From NCBI GenBank assembly GCA_910587895.1, contig CAJUOE010000164.1, positions 1 to 34,864 of the forward strand: a stretch of 34,864 nt of DNA, given 5' to 3'. The notes below the pieces were generated by a model. That model did not search any database, was not told where the DNA came from, and saw nothing but the letters and a program-made list of their open reading frames with translations. Numbering within the stretch: position 1 is the stretch's first letter; each line of letters starts with the position of its first letter. The stretch comes from an uncultured Lachnospiraceae bacterium. Its GTDB lineage: Bacteria; Bacillota; Clostridia; Lachnospirales; Lachnospiraceae. Position numbers and translations under genes: made by a program. Below, piece by piece: positions 22,779 through 29,827 of the stretch.

Positions 22779-23690
22779 CTATCTGCCTCCGTTTATTTGC
22801 ATTTCTTTTTCGTATTTTTTCAGACCGTCTTCCAGTCCGACCTTTGCTTCCCACCCCGGCAAGACAACGCCATAACCGTTCGGATCGTCAATTTCCGCTT
22901 TATTTCGCTTAATCGCTCCAAAATTCAACCGAACATCCTTTCTCCAGACGTGAACTGCCGTCATCAGAATCTCTTTCAGGGCAATCGGCTCTCCGTTTCC
23001 CCGCAACGCATACTTCAATGCCTTACCGCCTTCAAGCGCTTTGACTTTTTCCAGCGCCGTCAAATATCCCGAAACGATATCCTCAATATGACACAGGTAC
23101 ATTTTTTGCTCCCCGTTTGTCAAATCCAGCGTTTCGCCGTCTTGTATCTGATATACAATATTTAAAATCTTCTTTCTTCTATCCCCCGCTCCATAAGTAT
23201 CGAAAATGGTAAGCGTGATTACACTCATGTTCTCATTCTCAATGTAATGCGCCAGCAATGTTTCAAATGCCTGTTTCATTGCCGCATACAGATTAATCGG
23301 TGAGTAATCCTTGTTCTGTCTGTTTTGCCAGTAGGAAGCAGTATTGATTACCCTTTTACATCCCGCTTCATTGACTGCATCCAAAACCAAAAGGGAATCT
23401 TTGATATTTGCATCTACCAGCTGCGTAATGTTTTCACAATTATGTCTTGTACAAAACATTCCCATAAGATTTATATAAATGAATGGTTCTATTACTTTGA
23501 TTTTTCGATATAACTCTTCTCTGTCATCCAAAACCACAATGTTTTGTAACGGCACCGATTCTTTCACTACGCTGATATCCGTCGTAGGTCGAACAACAAT
23601 AGACACGTCATATCCTTCCTGTTTTAACCGCTCTATCAAATGCGAACCTATAAACCCGCTTGCTCCGCTCACCAAAACTTTTTCCATCAT
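22779..23690 (-). CDS. NAD(P)-dependent SDR, nucleotide-sugar reductase or epimerase
   Basis: A 303-residue extended SDR. It has VLVSGASGFIGSHLIERL at residue 5, and the catalytic NTASYWQ Ser and LYAAMKQAFE Tyr-Lys near residues 122 and 143. YLCHIEDIVSGYLTAL is a substrate-domain block. It is too short and lacks the GHTGFKGSWL-type opening of CDP-glucose 4,6-dehydratase, so a 4-ketoreductase or epimerase in the CDP-hexose route is the better reading. It ends three bases before the methyltransferase ATG. Confidence 0.85.
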   Translation of the reverse strand: MMEKVLVSGASGFIGSHLIERLKQEGYDVSIVVRPTTDISVVKESVPLQNIVVLDDREELYRKIKVIEPFIYINLMGMFCTRHNCENITQLVDANIKDSLLVLDAVNEAGCKRVINTASYWQNRQNKDYSPINLYAAMKQAFETLLAHYIENENMSVITLTIFDTYGAGDRRKKILNIVYQIQDGETLDLTNGEQKMYLCHIEDIVSGYLTALEKVKALEGGKALKYALRGNGEPIALKEILMTAVHVWRKDVRLNFGAIKRNKAEIDDPNGYGVVLPGWEAKVGLEDGLKKYEKEMQINGGR

Positions 23691-23725
23691 TTATTCCTAT
23701 TCTGTATCCGAAATACATTCCGTTT

Positions 23726-24829
23726 CTATCTTGCATTTACATATGTCTGTCTTTTATCCTTCTCCTGCTCTATATAATGTTCCCATCTTGCATTGAACAA
23801 CGCCCTGTTTTTTAACAGCTGCGGATCATTGTTGTCCCATTTATCGGTTGCGCCCCCATAATGAATACATTCAGCAAATGGATATGCCACCAGTTCATAC
23901 CCTGCCGCTATCATCCTCATCTCCACATCTGCATCTTCATAATATACAGGCAAAAAGGCGGTATCATATCCTCCCATCTCTTTCCAGACCCGATCGGGGA
24001 TAATGGTCGCTATCGGCCACATATTTTCCACATTTTTAGGTCTGTCCAATTCTACTTCTTCACATTCTCCTAACTTTATATAGACAGAATGCACATCATA
24101 TTTTCTCTTAAACGGCACCCATAATTTCCCCGTTATCATACCGATCCGTGCGTCTTTCTTTGCCTCCGCCAGCAAAATGTCTATATATCGTTTTTGCGTA
24201 AAAAGTATATCGTTAGAACAGAAGAAGAGATACTCTCCCCTCGCCTCCTTGGCGATTGCATTCATATTACCCAGATAGCGGAGATTTTTTTCATGGTGAA
24301 TCACTTTAACATTTTCCAGATATTCCTCCGCATGCTTTGTCAAATCCGTGGAACAGTTATCTCCTACAATCACTTCAAATTTACATTGATTCTCATTTTC
24401 GGAAAGAGATTTCAACGTATTATAAGTCATATTCCACCCATTGTAGGCAGTTACCAGTACTGATACTTCCGGTTCATCACATTTTTCAAAGCTTATTTTG
24501 GGAAATTCTTCATGGTAATACATGGCAAGTTCACACTGGCAGTAAATATTCGTAAAGCCCTCTTCGCGAAGCTGCGCGATGATTTCCTTTTCCCGGTAGC
24601 TCCCCACTATAAAATAGGTGTTTTCCAAATCTTGCTTTTCCAAATATGAAATAGGATGAATTTTCTCACCATCCTCCCGTCCATCCGGAAACGCATTGTC
24701 AAAGTATCCGTCAATCCTCACACCAACCAATGTCAATGCATCTGCGATTGACCTGCCCAGCGGTCCTGCTCCCCAGATATATAACTTCTTTGCCGGATGC
24801 TTACTGATTTTTTTCAAAAAATTTATCAT
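23726..24829 (-). CDS. Family 2 glycosyltransferase with N-terminal Rossmann-like domain
   Basis: A 367-residue protein. Residues 10-110 form the recurrent module (KLYIWGAGPLGRSIADAL, IDGYFDN, YFIVGSYREKEI). From residue 122 it is a GT-A glycosyltransferase: VSVLVTAYNGWNMTYNTLKS, VIVGDNCSTD, LRYLGNMNAIAKEARGEYLF, SNDILF in place of a DxD, and YYEDADVEMRMIAAGY as acceptor-side block. It has no membrane segment. It probably adds one sugar in the cluster's glycan on the cytoplasmic side. Confidence 0.88.
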   Translation of the reverse strand: MINFLKKISKHPAKKLYIWGAGPLGRSIADALTLVGVRIDGYFDNAFPDGREDGEKIHPISYLEKQDLENTYFIVGSYREKEIIAQLREEGFTNIYCQCELAMYYHEEFPKISFEKCDEPEVSVLVTAYNGWNMTYNTLKSLSENENQCKFEVIVGDNCSTDLTKHAEEYLENVKVIHHEKNLRYLGNMNAIAKEARGEYLFFCSNDILFTQKRYIDILLAEAKKDARIGMITGKLWVPFKRKYDVHSVYIKLGECEEVELDRPKNVENMWPIATIIPDRVWKEMGGYDTAFLPVYYEDADVEMRMIAAGYELVAYPFAECIHYGGATDKWDNNDPQLLKNRALFNARWEHYIEQEKDKRQTYVNAR

Positions 24830-24856
24830 TTCTCTACTTCCTCATATTGAACTATT

Positions 24857-27496
24857 TTATTTCTGTAAAATCCACGCATTAAACAGCCCGTCAGCCATCC
24901 CGTCCTCATAGGACACATTCTCTATAGTCCGCAGTATGCAGCCCTCTTTTTCTGCTGCCCTCACAAACAACTCATCCGTAAACCACTGCTCCCACTCGTC
25001 AATCTCTAAAAGCCCCATTGCCGCCTTATTCTTGTCTATGATGATCACTTCACCACCCGGCTTTGTCACACGCAGCAATTCTTTCAACGCATTTTCCGGG
25101 AAAATGCTATGCTCCAACGCCTCCACGGTATATACCAGATCAAATGCCGAATCTGCATAGGGAATCTGTGTCAACGTACCTTCCCGCTTCTCTACCGGCG
25201 GCAAAATGTTCTGCATCACGTTCTTTGAGATATCCACTGCACAGTACACAGCATCCGGAATTTCCCCCATCAAGTTCTTTAGATACCGCCCCTTTCCGCA
25301 TCCGGCATCCAAAATCCGTTTCGCTTCCCGGTCTTTTATCTCATTTCGGACAATCTGATATCTACCGTCATCCTGCGCTATGCTGTCCTTGAAGATATGT
25401 GCCTGACCCTCAAACTCCAGTTTGTTTTTAAAATACACCGCATCCAGAAAATATTTCACTGCCCAACTAATCTCGGCATCCGCAAAATAATCCGGATATG
25501 CCCTTCTGTCAGTTGCCTTCGGCGCATCTGAGACAGGGTAACTGCCATACCACCCGCCGCTTTCGTTCTGCAGCTTTGCAGCATAGGCAAGTGCCTTGTT
25601 TCCGTGCTCCAAATCTCCCAGCTTGAACCAGACAATCGCAAGCTGGAACATCCCTGTGGAGCAGAGCCAGTCTACATCCCGGTAAGCGGGGATATATCCC
25701 TTTTCATCCAGAAGCCTTTCCATCTGTTTCATCGATTCCCTTGCCAGTTCTTCCCGCCCGATATCACAGAGAGCCTCCATGACATAGGCATAAAAGTGAG
25801 ACAGGAACCCAAAGGTTCTGATTCCCTCCGCATGTTCTGTCACATAATAATCTGCTACCTTCTCCGCCGCCTTACGATACTTGGGTTCACCAAAGACATC
25901 CGCCGCCTCATACAATGGTGACAGACAATATAAGTGAATCAGTTCAGAACAGATACCCGCTTCTCCCCACTCGCCGGTGGAAGGAGTCGTCAGTCTGCCG
26001 TTCTCTTCTATATTAGAAAAAATCCAGTCACAGCCCTTTCTGATGGCTTCGTCCGCCCCATCGACACGATCCCTGACTGCCAAAAGCCCTTTCAAAATTT
26101 GCGCTGTATCAAAAACATATGGCGCTTTTCCCGCCGTATCGTACCATGCCCCGTCCATATGCTGTATGGAGCAGAGCCATTTTGCATAAGACACTGCCAG
26201 AGCTGAAAATCCCCATTTCATCAGCGTGGGAATATAGTACCCCGTCACCTCCGGATAGCTCTCCTTCAAGTGGCTGTTATTGATAATGCCGCCGCCCGGC
26301 ACGCTGTTTTTTTCAATCCATCCCGCTGCTTTTGCACATGCCTCCAGCCAGACCACCCCTGAATTTTCTGATGGTTTTTTTAAATGGTTAGCCATTTCCA
26401 GATATGTAGTATATTCCTTGATTCCAGCGTTCTCCAGTTGGTTTGCAATCGCCGAAGCTTTTCTGGCATCTACTGAAATTACAATCTGATAGTCCTGAAA
26501 TATCTGTTCCAATTTTTCAAAGGAAATGATTTCCTTATCCTCTACTTTTTTCCCGACCGCATCTGCGTTATTGTCAACAAAAAAAGCAATTTTTTCATTA
26601 CCGATATACGCCAATGCCTTTTTTCCGTAATCACCTGCGCCAAATAATATAATTTGTCTGTCTGACCGCATCGTTCTCTCCTGTTCTATCCATCTGATTT
26701 TTTCCGGCAGTGGGGCATTTCCAAAAAATCTACGTTTTAAAAAGGGAAGCTGATCCCGATTCTGTGTACACATATCCACAAAAAGTTCTTCTTTCTGTTT
26801 CTCCCGGATTCTATCAAGAATAAAATCCAATCTCTCCATTCGAAGCCTGTATAGCTGCTGGTTAATCTCATTCCGCTTTGTTTCGGTAAGGCTTGCCCCA
26901 TGATAGCGGTATTCATAAAGGTTATCCGGCAAATGGTAAATCACATGTTTTTCTGCCATTCTCAGCCAATACTCATAATCTTCCACAAGAAACCAGTCTG
27001 ACCGATATCCGCCGACTTTTTTTGCAGCTTCCGATCGATATAAAAAACACGCCCCCACACAATCGTTGTAATACAGATTTTCTGCCTCGCTGGAAACTTC
27101 GCCGGTTTTATTCCCTTCTTCATCTATATAGTCCATATCCGCATAGACAAGACCGATGCCAGCGTCGTTTTCTAATATCGCCGCCATCCGTTCCAATGCC
27201 CGCGGTTTATACCTGTTGTCATCCGATGTCCATGTAAAATATTCACCGGCAGCATGTTCAAATCCAATATTCAGCGAACCGGGCAATTTTTTATTCTGGC
27301 TGTTATGCACTACCTTGATTCGGGAATCTTTTTTTTCGTATTCCTGCATAATGGCAGGCGAATTGTCTGTGGAGCAGTCATTTACCAGAATCAATTCCCA
27401 GTTCTGACAAGTCTGCTCCCGAATGCTCTCAATAGATTCCCGCAGATATTTTTCTCCGTTATAAACCGGCATCACAATACTGATTTTTTTCATCAT
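24857..27496 (-). CDS. Four-domain protein: GT2 - Rossmann-like - alpha-toroid - SAM methyltransferase
   Basis: An 879-residue fusion. Residues 1-230 are a family 2 glycosyltransferase (ISIVMPVYNGEKYLRESI, LVNDCSTDN, TSDDNRY, VGGYRSDWFLVEDYEYWLRM). Residues 280-370 are the recurrent module (IILFGAGDYGKKALAYIG, AFFVDNNADAVG, YQIVISVDA). Residues 380-650 look like an alpha/alpha toroid with repeats such as MDGAWYDTAGKAPYVFDTAQ, STGEWGEAG, STGMFQLAIVWF and QNESGGWYGSYP, recalling terpene-cyclase-type barrels. Residues 690-860 are a methyltransferase (RILDAGCGKGRYLKNL, TLTQIPYADSAFDLVYTVEA, LLRVTKPGGEVIIIDKN). The gene overlaps the upstream glycosyltransferase gene by 38 bases. A glycosyltransferase coupled to methylation is plausible, perhaps as a chain-length control device; the toroid's role is unknown. 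Confidence 0.82.
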   Translation of the reverse strand: MMKKISIVMPVYNGEKYLRESIESIREQTCQNWELILVNDCSTDNSPAIMQEYEKKDSRIKVVHNSQNKKLPGSLNIGFEHAAGEYFTWTSDDNRYKPRALERMAAILENDAGIGLVYADMDYIDEEGNKTGEVSSEAENLYYNDCVGACFLYRSEAAKKVGGYRSDWFLVEDYEYWLRMAEKHVIYHLPDNLYEYRYHGASLTETKRNEINQQLYRLRMERLDFILDRIREKQKEELFVDMCTQNRDQLPFLKRRFFGNAPLPEKIRWIEQERTMRSDRQIILFGAGDYGKKALAYIGNEKIAFFVDNNADAVGKKVEDKEIISFEKLEQIFQDYQIVISVDARKASAIANQLENAGIKEYTTYLEMANHLKKPSENSGVVWLEACAKAAGWIEKNSVPGGGIINNSHLKESYPEVTGYYIPTLMKWGFSALAVSYAKWLCSIQHMDGAWYDTAGKAPYVFDTAQILKGLLAVRDRVDGADEAIRKGCDWIFSNIEENGRLTTPSTGEWGEAGICSELIHLYCLSPLYEAADVFGEPKYRKAAEKVADYYVTEHAEGIRTFGFLSHFYAYVMEALCDIGREELARESMKQMERLLDEKGYIPAYRDVDWLCSTGMFQLAIVWFKLGDLEHGNKALAYAAKLQNESGGWYGSYPVSDAPKATDRRAYPDYFADAEISWAVKYFLDAVYFKNKLEFEGQAHIFKDSIAQDDGRYQIVRNEIKDREAKRILDAGCGKGRYLKNLMGEIPDAVYCAVDISKNVMQNILPPVEKREGTLTQIPYADSAFDLVYTVEALEHSIFPENALKELLRVTKPGGEVIIIDKNKAAMGLLEIDEWEQWFTDELFVRAAEKEGCILRTIENVSYEDGMADGLFNAWILQK

Positions 27497-28703
27497 ATTC
27501 TGTCAGCCATTCCGGCAGTTTTTCTCCTTTCAGACATTTTTCTGCTATGTACTGTATTTTTTCAGAAGGAATACCTTTTTTTTCAAATTCCTCTTTGATT
27601 ATCCCTGCCGTTCGCTCATTCAAAACCGCAATTAAAATATAGTCAAACGTTTGTCTATAAATATTTAACGGAGATTCCAGTGGCAGTTCTTTTTTGTCTT
27701 CCGATGCGTATTCTCGGTCAACCCAGCCCACCACCTCACAACAGGAAACCTTTTTGATATATTTGTAAACTTCAATTCCGAACCCGCCCGCTCCATACAA
27801 AATAATCTTTTTCCCAAGAACACTTTCAGGAAACGGAAACAAGCTGCCATCTGTCTGTAAATTTTCAAACTGCCGCAGCAGCAATACAAACCAAAAGTAA
27901 AAAAAGATTTGTCGCTCATAAATTTCTCTATGCCGACATTTCACAATGCTGTTCTGAAATTCCTGAAAAAGCCTACAAAAATTCGCCTGTCCTACCTGAA
28001 GCGTCTTCAGCCCGTTTGTATAATTATTCTGCCGGTAATGATAAGGTGTAATATCCAACACCTGTATGGCGCAGCTATGAAGGCACATGCGAAAAATTGC
28101 TGCTGCATCTTCCCCGTAAACAAGTCTACTGTCCATCTCCATAAATCCGGATGCCAGCAAAATCTCCTTTTTAAAAACCTTGTCGCACAAATGAGGCAGC
28201 ATGCCAAACCCGAAAAAATAACCCGCATACAAAATATTCTCTTTTAATGCATCCAAGGATGCCATTTCATAAAATCCCGTCTTTACGCTTTCCCTTCTTG
28301 CAATCTGCCTGTCCCCGTATTCCTCTATTAATCCAAAGGCTACGATATCTGCACGTTTTCCGATCTGCTGTATCCGCTTCCAAATTTTTTCATACATATC
28401 TTTTTCAATCCAGTCGTCTGCATCAACAAAAGATATATATTCTCCCTTAGAAATTTTGACCCCTGTTTTTCTTGCCGTCACCCGGCCTTTGTTCTCCTGC
28501 ACACATAAACGCACCCTTCGATCCAGTCCTTCATATGCACGACAAATCTGCAGGCTACCGTCTGTAGAGCCGTCATTCACCAGAAGAATCTCCAGATTTC
28601 TGTATGTCTGGCAAGTCACGCTCTCAATACACCGTGCCAGATATGGCTCTGCATTATATATAGGAATAATGACGCTGATTAACGGCTGCCCCTCTGCATT
28701 CAT
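27459..28703 (-). CDS. Family 2 glycosyltransferase with C-terminal Rossmann-like domain
   Basis: A 414-residue protein. The N-terminal GT-A domain shows LISVIIPIYNAEPYLARCI, LLVNDGSTDGSL, NKGRVTARKTGVKISKGEYI, then FVDADDWIEKDMYEKIW with a DADD metal motif. After about residue 310 the recurrent module appears (KIILYGAGGFGIEVYKYI, VVGWVDREYAS, DYILIAVLNERT), here at the C-terminus. The ATG at 28703 overlaps the preceding stop as ATGA; an upstream in-frame start at 28784 would add a lysine-rich stretch read from the neighbouring gene and is rejected. Confidence 0.88.
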   Translation of the reverse strand: MNAEGQPLISVIIPIYNAEPYLARCIESVTCQTYRNLEILLVNDGSTDGSLQICRAYEGLDRRVRLCVQENKGRVTARKTGVKISKGEYISFVDADDWIEKDMYEKIWKRIQQIGKRADIVAFGLIEEYGDRQIARRESVKTGFYEMASLDALKENILYAGYFFGFGMLPHLCDKVFKKEILLASGFMEMDSRLVYGEDAAAIFRMCLHSCAIQVLDITPYHYRQNNYTNGLKTLQVGQANFCRLFQEFQNSIVKCRHREIYERQIFFYFWFVLLLRQFENLQTDGSLFPFPESVLGKKIILYGAGGFGIEVYKYIKKVSCCEVVGWVDREYASEDKKELPLESPLNIYRQTFDYILIAVLNERTAGIIKEEFEKKGIPSEKIQYIAEKCLKGEKLPEWLTEYDEKNQYCDAGL

Positions 28704-29827
28704 ACCTTTTCCATTCTCCGCAAAACTGTTTGATACTGCGCTTGTGTCTTTCTTCTCTGTTCTCTTGCCTTTTCGTCCAGCCATCCCCCGTTGAAATGGT
28801 GCACCGAAAAGGTATTCTCTGTCATAGCCAACTCCCCGCTCATATAATCGTAGGGAGAAAAATAATCGGAAGAATATACCGTCATGCCATTGACGGTCTG
28901 CACCTGATTATCCACACGCATTCCTTCCCGAATCAAAGGCTGCGTTTCATATACGCCGCAAGTTTCCAGATTCAAACTGCCGTCCTCCCTGATGAAAGAA
29001 ATGTTCTCCCGCGCTTCCAGCATCTTCTTAATCATGGGATGACCAGCCACTGCACCGCTACAGCCGCCCATATTAACATTGCCCCATTTCTCAACGCCAC
29101 AGAAAGCCGGTTGGTAAAGCAATTCATCCAAGTTTCTTACAAGCTCAACATCCGTATCTATATAAATACCTCCATGATGATATAAAATATCCAACCTTGC
29201 ATAGTCTGGTACAAATCCCCATTTTTGGCGTTCATATGCCTCTTTCATATAAGGATTTTTCCCTACATCATAGTTACTTTCATCCCATCTTCTAATCTCG
29301 TAACCGGGACAGAGCTTCTCCCAGCTCTCCATGCATTTTTTGAATCCCGCTGGCATTTCCTTTCCGGAAAACCAACAGTAATGGATGACTTTCGGTATCA
29401 TCGGTTGCTTCGAAACCCTTACCGGCGCAAAGTGAACCGACTTTTTGGATTCCGCGATTTGTATGACGGGGATCATGCAGGCTTCTACCCCATCCAATTC
29501 TGGAAAACCGTCCAAGGCTCCGATAACTGCTTCAAAGTGGCTGTTGGTAATTAAAATCATGCTATTCTTGCCTAAGCAGCAGCGTGCCCGTAATTCTTCC
29601 GGGGATTTAATTTCATATGCAAAACGATTGATTTCGATTTGCCTTCCCTGTTTGTTGCAATCTGCATCCACAAAAAACTGCAGATATCGTTCCAGTTGAA
29701 ACCGCTTTAGTACATCCGGCACTACAATCTGCCCAATCATGCCTGCACCATACACAAAAATATTGATATCTTCTTTCCTGACTTTTTCCGCCAGTTCTTC
29801 ATAGGAGAGGTTTAACAGCTTTATCAT
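28700..29827 (-). CDS. GT32-type (DXD sugar-binding) glycosyltransferase with N-terminal Rossmann-like domain
   Basis: A 375-residue protein. Residues 18-125 hold the recurrent module (INIFVYGAGMIGQIVVPDVL, QFFVDADCNKQG, MILITNSHFE). From about residue 142 it is an OCH1/capsular-type glycosyltransferase: IPKVIHYCWFSGKEMP, CPGYEIRRWDESNYD, YARLDILYHHGGIYIDTDVE with the metal-binding DTD, and a late HHFNGGWL. The start overlaps the preceding stop by four bases (ATGA). Confidence 0.9.
   Translation of the reverse strand: MIKLLNLSYEELAEKVRKEDINIFVYGAGMIGQIVVPDVLKRFQLERYLQFFVDADCNKQGRQIEINRFAYEIKSPEELRARCCLGKNSMILITNSHFEAVIGALDGFPELDGVEACMIPVIQIAESKKSVHFAPVRVSKQPMIPKVIHYCWFSGKEMPAGFKKCMESWEKLCPGYEIRRWDESNYDVGKNPYMKEAYERQKWGFVPDYARLDILYHHGGIYIDTDVELVRNLDELLYQPAFCGVEKWGNVNMGGCSGAVAGHPMIKKMLEARENISFIREDGSLNLETCGVYETQPLIREGMRVDNQVQTVNGMTVYSSDYFSPYDYMSGELAMTENTFSVHHFNGGWLDEKAREQRRKTQAQYQTVLRRMEKV

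Noticed and set aside
22779..23690. CDP-glucose 4,6-dehydratase
   Set aside because: The protein is about 60 residues too short and lacks the family's characteristic opening; it reads as a general SDR reductase or epimerase.
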